Shown here: in pieces, positions 17,502-26,733 of the stretch | Position numbering within the stretch: position 1 is the first letter of the stretch | Layout of the letters: each line of letters opens with the position of its first letter | NCBI GenBank assembly: GCA_964531735.1 | Contig: CAZHGD010000009.1 | Coordinates: forward strand, 20,536-84,535 | Length of the DNA: 64,000 bases | From: CAZHGD01 sp964531735 | Lineage (GTDB): Bacteria; Armatimonadota; UBA10988 | Direction: 5' to 3' | Position numbers and translations under genes: made by a program | The notes under the pieces: model-generated | What the model was told of the DNA's origin: nothing | The model's database searches: none | The model's input: only the letters and a program-made list of their open reading frames with translations

Positions 17502-19691
17502 TCACTGCGGCAAAGCCGCTTGCAGGCGCTCAATGGCGTCGGCGACCTGGGCGCGCACGGCGTACGGGTCGGCCGTCTCGCCCTGCGCCAGGCGCTGCAG
17601 GCCGACGTGGTAGACGATCACGCCGGTCTGGTCGGCCACCGAGGAGAGCGTGAACTGACACTGTCCGTTCTTGACGGTGACTTCCTCGGTGGGCACCAGC
17701 ACCGCGCCTTTCAGCCCGCCGCCGGGACTGGCGTACGGCTGGCCGTTGACGCGGAAGCGCGAGTACGGCTGCCCACGGTAGCTCGGGTCGTCGTAGACGT
17801 CCAGCACCAGGCGGTAGCGACCGTCGGGCTGGGTGGTCTTCAGGCGGATGGGCAGGTCCACCGCCTTGCCGCCGTGTCCGTGCAGCCAGCCTTCCTCCAG
17901 CCCGAAGCTCCAGCCCTCGGTGGGCTGGAACTGCAGGTCACGGATGCCGTGGTTCTCGCTGACGCCGGACATGATCTCGCTCATGCTGGCGGCCAGCTTC
18001 AGCGCCGCGCGGCCAGCGGCGGCCGCCGGCAACTGCCGCTGCTCGGCCCGCTGCGTCAGCTCCTGCAGCATGGCCAGATAGTCGTAGTCCTCGGCGCCCT
18101 CGCGGAGCATCTCCCAACGGATGGTGGGCACGATGGTGTCGAGGATCGGCGCCTCAGGGCTGTACTTGCGCCGCGGCGGGTAGAAGAAGTAGCCGTCGCC
18201 CTGGCGGTAGCGGTAGGTGTACTCGGGCAGCCTGAAGCTGGGCCGGTCCCACGGCGTGACCTCGCGGCCCCACCAAGTGGACAGGTAGTAGAGGTAGCCG
18301 TGGCAGCCGCGCCGCCAGGTATCCCACATGATCGCGCGGTTCGTCTCGGCGCTCATGCCGATCAGGCAGGTGCTGCTGACATCGTAGAGCCAGTAGTCGG
18401 CGCCCTTGCGCCGCTGCTCGTCGGCCACCTGCTGCCGGTACTGCGTGCAGTACGGGATCCAGACCGAGATGAGCGACTGGCCCTGGTCATCGACCAGTTC
18501 GGCCAGTCGCGGCCGGCTGGCCGGGTCGTAGGTCAGCGCCGTACGCAGCCGCGGGTCGGCCTGACGGACGAGTTGGCAGATGGTCTTGATGGCCGGCGTA
18601 TCGCTGTCGGACGGCTCATCGGTGACGTAGTAGACCGCGCGGTCGAGCCAGCCGCGCTCGGCCAGGTGTGCCGCAACACCACGGAAAGTCGCCACAACGA
18701 GCTGGTCGTAGACGGGGTCGACCGAGCCATCGGCGCGCCGGCGCTCGACGGCGGTGCCCTGGCTGTCCTGGAACCGGAGCACCACCTCCTTATTGCGGCG
18801 GATCCAGAGGTACGGCGCGAAGTTGAACGCGCTGAAGGCGCCGCGCTCGTCGAAGTAGTGTCGTGCTTCGCGGTCGAAGGCGGTGAAGTCGAGCGTCACG
18901 GCGCCGGTCGGCCGGCCGTCGGCCCCTTTGACGAACTGCCACTGGATGGCGGCCCCTGGCAGCGGATTGAAGGCCATGGTGCCGGGCGCATAGAGGAACG
19001 GTGACAGGCGGGCGCGGATGTACTCCTCGAAGTAGCCGCGGATGATGCGCTCCTTGTCGGCCGGTGTGCGGCAACCGTGGGCCTTGTAGATGTTGCCGTC
19101 GGAGAAGCCGATCAGGCTGCGCAGCAGCGGCGTCCGCGGCAGCGCGAAGCGCCGCACGAGGAGCGACACGGCCAGCGTCTTGACCGTGGTGCCGGACAGG
19201 CTGACGCGCACCTGACCGGTGTAGGTGCCGGGCCGGGCGCTCTCGGGCACGTGGACGGCCAGCCAGAACACGAGGTTGCGGTCGGCGGTGAGCGCGCAGC
19301 GTTCGCCCGGCTGGATCGGCATCAGTGGGTCGGCGCGCCAGTCGGGCTTCAGCGACGGTCGATCCACCTCATACGGCGCGTTGATGTCGACCCACTCGAC
19401 TCGGTACCAGCGCGCGAGTGACGCCGGCAGGACCGCGTCCTGCGGCCCGCGCAGGTCGGTCAGCTCGACACTGACGTCGCCGAGCGCCTGGCCGCCGCGC
19501 ACCACCACCTGGGCGGCCTCCCACTCGTTGCGGGCGCACTGCAGGCTGAGGGCCGCGGGCGACCAAGTGGGCGCGACCGCCTGTTGCGGGCCGACCTTGG
19601 CGGTGGCCGAGACCGCGTAGACCTCTGCGGCCGGCGCGGCGCCAGCCGCTGCGACGACCGCCAACCAGACCATCCACGCCGTGGTGCCCAT
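17502..19691 (-). CDS. Secreted DUF4091 protein, GH-like
   Basis: A 729-aa protein starting with a signal peptide (AWMVWLAVVAAAGAAPAAE). The N-terminal beta-sandwich carries CARNEWEAAQVVV; a barrel-like middle has YYVTDEPSDSDTPA with the acidic pair expected at the active site; the DUF4091 hallmark REGAEDYDYLAML follows; a C-terminal beta-sandwich ends the protein. The family is thought to act on glycans, but no substrate is established. ATG 19691 is chosen because GGGAGG ends about 8 nt upstream; GTG 19700 would overlap that site. It is first in the operon with the beta-helix protein. A second, shorter DUF4091 gene lies at 48672. Confidence 0.84.
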   Translation of the reverse strand: MGTTAWMVWLAVVAAAGAAPAAEVYAVSATAKVGPQQAVAPTWSPAALSLQCARNEWEAAQVVVRGGQALGDVSVELTDLRGPQDAVLPASLARWYRVEWVDINAPYEVDRPSLKPDWRADPLMPIQPGERCALTADRNLVFWLAVHVPESARPGTYTGQVRVSLSGTTVKTLAVSLLVRRFALPRTPLLRSLIGFSDGNIYKAHGCRTPADKERIIRGYFEEYIRARLSPFLYAPGTMAFNPLPGAAIQWQFVKGADGRPTGAVTLDFTAFDREARHYFDERGAFSAFNFAPYLWIRRNKEVVLRFQDSQGTAVERRRADGSVDPVYDQLVVATFRGVAAHLAERGWLDRAVYYVTDEPSDSDTPAIKTICQLVRQADPRLRTALTYDPASRPRLAELVDDQGQSLISVWIPYCTQYRQQVADEQRRKGADYWLYDVSSTCLIGMSAETNRAIMWDTWRRGCHGYLYYLSTWWGREVTPWDRPSFRLPEYTYRYRQGDGYFFYPPRRKYSPEAPILDTIVPTIRWEMLREGAEDYDYLAMLQELTQRAEQRQLPAAAAGRAALKLAASMSEIMSGVSENHGIRDLQFQPTEGWSFGLEEGWLHGHGGKAVDLPIRLKTTQPDGRYRLVLDVYDDPSYRGQPYSRFRVNGQPYASPGGGLKGAVLVPTEEVTVKNGQCQFTLSSVADQTGVIVYHVGLQRLAQGETADPYAVRAQVADAIERLQAALPQ

Positions 19692-19768
19692 GGCTGCCAC
19701 CTCCCTGGCTGCTGTCCAACCGCGATGGTTCGGCAGGTCAGCCGCTGGACCTGCCTGGTGGCGCGAGC

Positions 19769-22700
19769 CTACTCCGCTGCGGCTGAGGCCGGGCCACCGG
19801 GCGGCGAGTCGAGAGCCTGGCGCACCTTTTGCGCCAGGACCTGCGGTGTGAACGGCTTCTGGAGGAACTGGACGCCGGGGTCGAGGATGCCGCGGCGGCT
19901 GATGACGTCGTCATCGTGGCCTGACATGAACAGGACCCGCATCGCCGGGCGCTGCGTGGCGATGCGTTGGTGCAGCTCCTTGCCGGTCATGCCCGGCATG
20001 ACCACGTCGGTGAGCAGCAGATCGACCGGCCGCGCGAGGTCGGCGAGCAGCGCCAGGCAGTTCTCGCCACCGGCGGCGGTGGTGACGCGGTAGCCGCAAC
20101 CGGTCAGCACGCGCTCGGCCAGTTGCAGAATGCCGGGGTCGTCGTCCACCACCACGATGGCCTCACCGGTGGCGGCCTCAGCCAAGTTGACCGTGGGCTC
20201 GGCCGGACCGGTGTCCTTGGCCGGTGCCACCTGGGGCAGTCGGCAGTGGAAGACCGTGCCGCGACCGACTGCGGAATCGACGGTCACCGTGCCACCGTGC
20301 TGCTCGATGATACCGTGGACGGTGGCCAAGCCCAGGCCCGTGCCCTTGCCCAGGTCTTTGGTGGTGAAGAACGGCTCGAACAGGTGCTCGCGGATCTCGG
20401 GCGCGATGCCGATGCCGGTGTCGGCCACGACGATCTCCGTCCAGGCGTCGGCGGCAGCCGAGCCGACCGGAGCGCCATGGACCTCGATCCGGAGGGTGCC
20501 GCCGTCAGGCATCGCGTCCTGGGCGTTCACGGCGAGGTTCATCAGGACCTGCTCCAACTGGCCGGCATCGGCCATCACCGTGGCCGGTTCGTCACCCAGG
20601 ACGACGTCGATGGCGATATCCTCGCGGAGGGTGCGGCGGAGCAGCTTCTGGAAGTTGCGCACCACCTGGCGCAGGTCGAGGCGGCAGAGCTCCAGGATCT
20701 GCTTGCGGCCGAAGGCCAACAACTGCCGGGTCAGGTCGCCGGCGCGGTTGGCCGCCCGCAGGATCTGCTCCAGGTCGGTGTGGCGTGGGTCTTCGGGGGT
20801 GACTTCGTTGACCAACAACTCAGTGTAGCCCAGGATCGGCACCAGCAGGTTGTTCAGGTCATGCGCGACGCCGGCGGCGAGGCGACCCACCGACTCCATC
20901 TTGTGCGCCTGCAGCAACTGCGAGTGCAGTCGCTCGCGCTCGCGCTCGGCTTGCTTGCGCTCGGTGATGTCCGTGAAGATGCACGCGAACTGCCCCGGCG
21001 CGGGCCGGAAGGCCGTGACCTCGAAGCACTTGCCGAGGCCCTCAGCCGCGCTATCGAAGAAGGCCGGCTCGCCGGTCAAGGCCACGCGGCCGTAGATGCC
21101 GATCCAGTGCTCCTCGACGCCGGGCAGGGCTTCGCGCACGGTCCGCCCGACGACCTCCTCGGCCGCCAGGCCGGTGATCCGCTCGAACGCGGGGTTCACC
21201 GCCAGGAAGCGGTAGTCGATCGGCGTGCCTGACCCATCGCAGATGACTTCGTGCAGCGCGAAGCCCTCCAGCATCTCGCGGAAGAGCGTTTGGTAGTCCT
21301 GCTCGATCCGCCGGTGCTCGGTGATGTCGCGGCTGATGGACAAGACCGAGCGGACCTGGCCTTGGGCGTCGCGCTCCGGCACGAGGCGCCAGTCGAGCGT
21401 CACCTGGCCGCCCTTCGCCGAGTAGGTGAACTCGGTCTCGAGCGGTGTGCCGGTGTCGAACGCTCTGCGGATGGTCGCTTCCAGGAACTCGCAGAGGTGG
21501 CCAGGGAAGCCCAGTTCGCGGTGCGTGCGACCGAGGTACTGGCTGGCCGCCAAGCCGGTCAGGTCCTGCACGTTGCCGGACACGAACAAGTGCCGGCCGT
21601 GGCGGTCGAACCGGCAGACGGTGTCGGGCAGTCCGCCGACCAGCGCGCGGTACGACTCCTCGCTCTCGCGGAGGGCGGCCTCGGCCTGGCGCCGCGCGGT
21701 CAGGTCGTTGCCGATACACAGGATCTCGGTCAGGTCGCCGGCGTCGTCATACAGCGCCTTGTTGGTCCAGGCCATCCAGACCCGCTCGCCGTTGCGGCGG
21801 ACGTTCTCGTTCTCGTGCGTGGAGTACGCCGTCGGGCAGCGCGCCACGTTGGCCACCAGGTTGCTCAGGTCGTCGCCGCGGCTCGTCGTCACCGGAATGA
21901 TGGTGCCGGTCACGTTGCGGCCCACGATGTCGTCCGCGGCGTAGCCGAAGAACGCCTGCGCGTACTCGTTGAAGTAGGTCACCGTACCGTCGGGCGTCAT
22001 GCGCATGATGGCGCTGTTGGCGTTCTCGACCAGCTCGCGGTACTTGCCCTCGCTCTCGCGCAAGGCGGCGGCGGCGTCGCGCTCGCTGGCGTGGAGGCGG
22101 GTGGCCTGGATGATGCTGGAGCAGGCTGAGAGGAACGGTGACAGCTCCTCGACCATCTCCGGCGAGTACCCGCCGGGTCGGTTGGCCACGCAGGCCACGC
22201 CGACCAGCCGGTCGCCGTAGAACAGCGGCAGGCACATGACCGCCTGCAGCGTTGGGTGACCGGGCGGCAGTTCGCCGGCGCGCGGATCGGTCAGCGCCTC
22301 GTTCGCGATCAGTGGCTCGCCGAGCACCATGGGCAGACCGGCCGTCCAGCCCCGGTCGCGGAACTCGAGTTGCCGCGCGACGAGCTGTTCGTAGAGCGCC
22401 GCCGTGGCCGGGCTCCAGGCGATGTTCGACAGTGCCAGGTTGATCTGGTAGGCGGCCTCGTCGTCGCCGTAGAGCACCTCATCGAGGAAGCCGAACTCGC
22501 TGTCGGTCAGACGGACCAGGGAGTCCAGCAGGGCGTCGAACGTCGCCCGCGGATCGCCGAGGGCGATGTAGGTCGACTGCGCCTCACGGACGGAGTCGAG
22601 TAGCGCCGTGGCGCGCTGGAGGCGGTGCTCGGTGTGGCGACGCTCGGTGATGTCCTTGAGCGTGCCGACGACGTACTCCGGCTCGCCGGCCGCGTCGCGC

Positions 22701-25700
22701 GTCAGTTGGTAGCTGCCGTGGATCCACCGGCACTCACCCGTGGCGCTCAGCATCCGGAACTCGCGCTCGAGGAAGTGACGGCCGTTATCGTCATGCGCGG
22801 CCAGCTCCTCGCGGAACCCGGCCAATGCCGGTCGGTCGTCGGGATGGAACAGCTCCCATTGCGCCGCCAGGTCACGGCTCCGGAGTTCCTCGGGCTGGTG
22901 TCCGAGCACGTGCTCGACCGACGGGCTCATGTAGTCGAGCGCCCCGGTGCGGAACGACTGCCGGTAGATGATGTCTTGCGAGCCCTCAATGACCTCACGC
23001 AGGCGCTGCTCGCTGGCCCGCACCTGCTCGGTCGCGCGCTGCCGCTCGATGATGTGCGCCAGGAGCGAGCCGTAGAGCGCCACAGCCTCCTGCCTGGTTT
23101 CATCGAGCGGGGCGCCGCTGAACAAGTTGTCGTTGACCAAGGTGCCGACCTTCTGTCGGCCGGTGTGCAGCAACGTGGTGGCGTGGTCGCCGCAGCCCAC
23201 CACCGCACCGCGGTAGCGCAACGGCGCGTCGCGGTCGATGCGCCACCGGGTGCCACCGCCGGGCGGGGCTGAGACAAACTCCAGCAGCGGCGGCTCGACG
23301 GCCATCGTCCAGGTGCCGTCCGCCGTGGTCCGGCCCTCGGGATCGGTGCCGGCCACCGCGCGCAGCAGCGGCGGGTCGCCTTCGAGCAGGAAGAGCCCGC
23401 ACCGCTCGAGCCCCAGGCGCTCTCGGGCCAACTCCACCGCGCGACGGCAGAGCGTGGCCAGGTCCGGACTGCCGATCAGCTCGTCGGCGGCCGCGAGGAC
23501 GGCCTGCAGGTGGCCCAGCAGGTCGGCCTGGTGCTGCTCGGCGACACAGCGTTCGGTGACGTCGCTGATAATGCCCGACCACCGGCTGCCGCCGCCGGGC
23601 AGCGGCGTCGGCTCGGACTCGATGCGCACCCAGCGGATGGCGCCGTCAACCGTGAAGCGGCCCTCCCAGCGAAACGGCGTCAGGCTGCGGCCGGCGGCCA
23701 GGGTGACGGCGAGCAGTTGGTCGCGGTCGTCCGGGTGGGCGGCAACGAAGCCGAGCGCGCTGTCGCGCAGCAGGTCGGCCACGTCAACGCCGACGATCTC
23801 GGCCACCCGCGGGCTGGCGTACTCGAACGCGAGCGTGTCGTCGGCGCCGAAGCGGAGCAGGAAGACGCCCACCGGTATCCGCTGCACCAATTCGTCATAC
23901 CGGGCGGTGCTCGCGCGCAGCGAATCCTCCATCTGGGCACGGCGGGCGATCTCCGACTCCAGCGCCTCGGTCCGCTCGGCCAGTTCGGCCAAGTCGCTGA
24001 GCCGCTGTTGGGCCACCGACAGCACCTGCGCGAACCGTTCGAGGATGCCGGCCTCACGCTCGCCGAAGGCGTTCTCGCGCGTGCTGCAGAAGGCCACCGT
24101 GCCGCCCGCGCACGGCACGTCGATGACCGAGTTCACGCGCTCAGGCAGTGACGGCGAGAAGAGCGGGTGCTGTCGGTTCGGCCGGTAGACCGGCAGGCCG
24201 GTCTCGACCGCCTGTCGCAGGGCGGGATGGATCGGCGAGATGCTCACCTCGTAGAGCGCTTTGGGTCCGCCGGCGCCGAAGGTCCGGACCCGATCGGCCG
24301 ACCAGTCGATGAGGTTGATGCTGCAGCAGTCCAGTGGCAGCAGCGCCCGGGCCTCCTGCTCGAACACGGCGACCACGCGCCGCCAGTCCGCCACCCGCGT
24401 CATCTGCAACACCTCGCCGCGGAGGCGTTCCATGGCCAACTCGACCTGGTGGCGCTCGAGAGTCCGTTGGCGCTCGGTGATGTCGGTGGCGATGCCGCAG
24501 AGCGCCACCGGCTGACCCGCGGCATCGACGACCAGCCGCGTCCGGCAGTCGACCACCAGCCGGCGGCCGTCGGCCGCGTAGTTGACCACTTGACCGCGCC
24601 ACTCACCAGCGGCCAGCGTCGCGTCGATGATCTGGCGCTGCGTGGCGCCGCCGGCCGTGTCCTCGCCGTAGCGGTCGACGCTCTGGCCGACGATCTCCTC
24701 GCGTGAGCGGCCGAGCAGACGGCATTCGGCGTCGTTCACATAGGTGATGGTGCCGTCCAGATCGGTCACCGTGACCATGTCCTGGATCTGGTTCAGCACC
24801 AGCGACTGCAGTTGCAGGCGCTCCTCGCTGTGGCGCCGCTCGGTGATGTCGACGCCGGCCGACTGGTACTGCACCAGTTGGCCCTGCTCGTTGTAGACGG
24901 CGCGGTTGGTCCACTGCATCCACCAGTGGCGGCCGTCCGCCGCGACGTGCTCCTGTTCGTGAGTGGTGCTCGGATGCTCCGGTGTCAGGCGGTCCAGGGC
25001 CGCCCGCAGCAGCTCGTAGTCGTCCGGCGGGCACAACTCGCCCAGCCGCCGCCCGACCAACTCCTCGGCCCGGGCGCCGATGAGCGCCGCGGCGGCCGAG
25101 TTGAGATAGGTCAGCGTGCCGTCGGGCAGCATCGTCGTCACGCAGGCCGTCGCATCTTCCGACAGCGCGCCGAAGCGGCGTTCGCTCTCGACCAGTTCGG
25201 TCGTGCGCGAGCGGAGCTGCTGCTCGACCTGCAGCCAGGCCTGCTCGGCCCGCAGCTTGGCCGCGCAGGCGACGACGCCCGCGGCCGCGACCGGTGGCGC
25301 CAGCACGGCCGCCGCGCCCTGCTCGCTCCAGGCGAGGGCCCGTTCGTCGCTGGTTGGTGAGGCCACCACCACGCACAGACCGCTGAGCTGCCCGCCATGG
25401 TGCGCCGCCAGGCAGTCGCCGGCCGTGCCGTCAGGCAGATCGTCGCGGATCACCAGCAAGGCCAAGGTGTCTTGGCGCCAGCGAGTCCGCGCCTCGGCGA
25501 GGCTGCCGGCCACGGCCACGGCGTAGCCGTCGCCGGTCAAGGCCGGGCCCAGTTGCTCGCGCCAGGCAGCGTCGGCACTGACGACCAACGCCAGCGGCCG
25601 TGCCGGTCGCCCGCCGTCGGTCAGCAGGGCGTCTACGCGAGCCACCACGGCCTCGTCGGCGGCGGGCAGGTTCAGGAACCCGTTGGCGCCGGCATCGGCC

Positions 25701-26014
25701 GACAGGCGGGCGGCCTCCTCACTGTGGTAGGTGGCTGAAGTCACCAGTATGGGCACCGCGTTGAGCCACTGGTAGGCGGGTGACCGCAGCAGGCGGCAGA
25801 AGCGCCAGCCGTCGATGACGGGCAGGTGCAGGTCGGTCAGGATGAGGGCCGGTGTGTCGGATGGGTCCATTGCTGACAGCGCAGCCGCGGCGCTATGGCA
25901 GGCCAGCACGCGGTACTGCGCCCGCTGCAACGCTTGCGCCAGTGCTTCGCGTTGCACCAGGTTGTCGTTGACCACCACCACAGCGCCGGATCGCTGCGTT
26001 GGCCTTCCATCCAT
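19769..26014 (-). CDS. Giant multi-PAS/GAF hybrid histidine kinase
   Basis: A 2081-aa soluble sensor kinase. In order: a receiver (1-133), a degenerate receiver-like segment (about 140-265), PAS, PAS, GAF, PAS, GAF, PAS, GAF, PAS, PAS, PAS, then HisKA (AHDLNNLL, His1718), HATPase (NLAVNAQDAMPDGG, DTGIGI, GKGTGLGL) and a C-terminal receiver (LLLTDVVMPG, Asp2003; QKPF lysine). The N-terminal receiver keeps Asp61 but has Leu116 where the invariant Lys should stand (FLNLPA). Seven PAS domains end in D-I/V/L-T-x-R-type linkers. No membrane helix is seen, so it senses cytoplasmic signals. GGGAGAG is 7 nt before ATG 26014. Confidence 0.9.
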   Translation of the reverse strand: MDGRPTQRSGAVVVVNDNLVQREALAQALQRAQYRVLACHSAAAALSAMDPSDTPALILTDLHLPVIDGWRFCRLLRSPAYQWLNAVPILVTSATYHSEEAARLSADAGANGFLNLPAADEAVVARVDALLTDGGRPARPLALVVSADAAWREQLGPALTGDGYAVAVAGSLAEARTRWRQDTLALLVIRDDLPDGTAGDCLAAHHGGQLSGLCVVVASPTSDERALAWSEQGAAAVLAPPVAAAGVVACAAKLRAEQAWLQVEQQLRSRTTELVESERRFGALSEDATACVTTMLPDGTLTYLNSAAAALIGARAEELVGRRLGELCPPDDYELLRAALDRLTPEHPSTTHEQEHVAADGRHWWMQWTNRAVYNEQGQLVQYQSAGVDITERRHSEERLQLQSLVLNQIQDMVTVTDLDGTITYVNDAECRLLGRSREEIVGQSVDRYGEDTAGGATQRQIIDATLAAGEWRGQVVNYAADGRRLVVDCRTRLVVDAAGQPVALCGIATDITERQRTLERHQVELAMERLRGEVLQMTRVADWRRVVAVFEQEARALLPLDCCSINLIDWSADRVRTFGAGGPKALYEVSISPIHPALRQAVETGLPVYRPNRQHPLFSPSLPERVNSVIDVPCAGGTVAFCSTRENAFGEREAGILERFAQVLSVAQQRLSDLAELAERTEALESEIARRAQMEDSLRASTARYDELVQRIPVGVFLLRFGADDTLAFEYASPRVAEIVGVDVADLLRDSALGFVAAHPDDRDQLLAVTLAAGRSLTPFRWEGRFTVDGAIRWVRIESEPTPLPGGGSRWSGIISDVTERCVAEQHQADLLGHLQAVLAAADELIGSPDLATLCRRAVELARERLGLERCGLFLLEGDPPLLRAVAGTDPEGRTTADGTWTMAVEPPLLEFVSAPPGGGTRWRIDRDAPLRYRGAVVGCGDHATTLLHTGRQKVGTLVNDNLFSGAPLDETRQEAVALYGSLLAHIIERQRATEQVRASEQRLREVIEGSQDIIYRQSFRTGALDYMSPSVEHVLGHQPEELRSRDLAAQWELFHPDDRPALAGFREELAAHDDNGRHFLEREFRMLSATGECRWIHGSYQLTRDAAGEPEYVVGTLKDITERRHTEHRLQRATALLDSVREAQSTYIALGDPRATFDALLDSLVRLTDSEFGFLDEVLYGDDEAAYQINLALSNIAWSPATAALYEQLVARQLEFRDRGWTAGLPMVLGEPLIANEALTDPRAGELPPGHPTLQAVMCLPLFYGDRLVGVACVANRPGGYSPEMVEELSPFLSACSSIIQATRLHASERDAAAALRESEGKYRELVENANSAIMRMTPDGTVTYFNEYAQAFFGYAADDIVGRNVTGTIIPVTTSRGDDLSNLVANVARCPTAYSTHENENVRRNGERVWMAWTNKALYDDAGDLTEILCIGNDLTARRQAEAALRESEESYRALVGGLPDTVCRFDRHGRHLFVSGNVQDLTGLAASQYLGRTHRELGFPGHLCEFLEATIRRAFDTGTPLETEFTYSAKGGQVTLDWRLVPERDAQGQVRSVLSISRDITEHRRIEQDYQTLFREMLEGFALHEVICDGSGTPIDYRFLAVNPAFERITGLAAEEVVGRTVREALPGVEEHWIGIYGRVALTGEPAFFDSAAEGLGKCFEVTAFRPAPGQFACIFTDITERKQAERERERLHSQLLQAHKMESVGRLAAGVAHDLNNLLVPILGYTELLVNEVTPEDPRHTDLEQILRAANRAGDLTRQLLAFGRKQILELCRLDLRQVVRNFQKLLRRTLREDIAIDVVLGDEPATVMADAGQLEQVLMNLAVNAQDAMPDGGTLRIEVHGAPVGSAAADAWTEIVVADTGIGIAPEIREHLFEPFFTTKDLGKGTGLGLATVHGIIEQHGGTVTVDSAVGRGTVFHCRLPQVAPAKDTGPAEPTVNLAEAATGEAIVVVDDDPGILQLAERVLTGCGYRVTTAAGGENCLALLADLARPVDLLLTDVVMPGMTGKELHQRIATQRPAMRVLFMSGHDDDVISRRGILDPGVQFLQKPFTPQVLAQKVRQALDSPPGGPASAAAE

Positions 26015-26073
26015 CCGCGCTCTCCCGCCCAGGCCCCTCTGGCCTCTGCCGCCCCGCCGTGCGCCACGCGACC

Positions 26074-26670
26074 CTATGGTGTGCCGTGCTCCCGGCCGTC
26101 GGCCTGGCAGTCGGGGCAGCTGCCAGGCGTGAACTCGGCCTCGGGGTGTGTCTCAACGTAGCTGGCGAGACGACGCCAGAGGCCCTCGTCGGTGCTGACG
26201 CGGTGGCAGTGCGCGCAGACAGGCACCAGGCTCTGCAACGTCTTGAGTTCGGCCAGCGTGCCGCTCAGTTGCGCCGCTTGTGCCGTCACGGTGTCCTGGA
26301 GCTCAACGATGCGCTGGCCCACCTGGAGGCGCACGCGGAGCTCCTCGGGAGCGAACGGCTTGGCAAGGTAGTCGTCGGCGCCGGCGTCCAGCCCGGCCAC
26401 CACGTCCTCGCGGCTACTCCGCGAGGTGAGTAGCACCAGATAGGGTGGGGCAGTGGTCTGCGTCGCCCGCCGGCGGCGGCAGATCTCCAGACCGTCGAGC
26501 CCGGGCATCATCCAGTCGAGAATCGCCAGGCGCGGTGCATCGGGCTGCTGCAAGGCGTCCCAGGCCTGGAGACCGTCGGCGGTGGCCAGCACCTCGTGCC
26601 CGAGCTTCTTGAGCACCGCGGTCAGGATGCTCCGAGAGGTCTGGTCGTCGTCCGCGATCAGTATCCGCAT
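26074..26670 (-). CDS. Response regulator with C-terminal Cys-pair domain
   Basis: A 198-aa protein. An intact receiver occupies 1-120: acidic pocket ADDDQ, phospho-acceptor Asp52 in ILDWMMPG, Thr/Ser at LLTSR, and Lys104 in YLAKPF. A coiled helix follows, then a short domain with two Cys pairs, VPVCAHCHRVSTDEG...SCPDC. This tail is seen on many PAS and receiver proteins and is probably a zinc site; it is not a DNA-binding domain, so output is likely by protein contact. It lies between two hybrid kinases on the same strand. An imperfectly placed 8-bp inverted repeat (26686-26693 and 26715-26722) separates it from the upstream kinase gene. Confidence 0.9.
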   Translation of the reverse strand: MRILIADDDQTSRSILTAVLKKLGHEVLATADGLQAWDALQQPDAPRLAILDWMMPGLDGLEICRRRRATQTTAPPYLVLLTSRSSREDVVAGLDAGADDYLAKPFAPEELRVRLQVGQRIVELQDTVTAQAAQLSGTLAELKTLQSLVPVCAHCHRVSTDEGLWRRLASYVETHPEAEFTPGSCPDCQADGREHGTP

Positions 26671-26733
26671 CGTCCGCCTCGCCTTCCGGTGGCCGAGTTC
26701 GCCGTCACGGCCGCGCCACCGGCACGGTTCGCC

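Noticed and set aside
26686..26722. 8-bp inverted repeat as a terminator between kinase and response regulator
   Set aside because: The spacer is 21 nt, there is no T-run, and in DNA this rich in G+C an 8-bp match is not rare.
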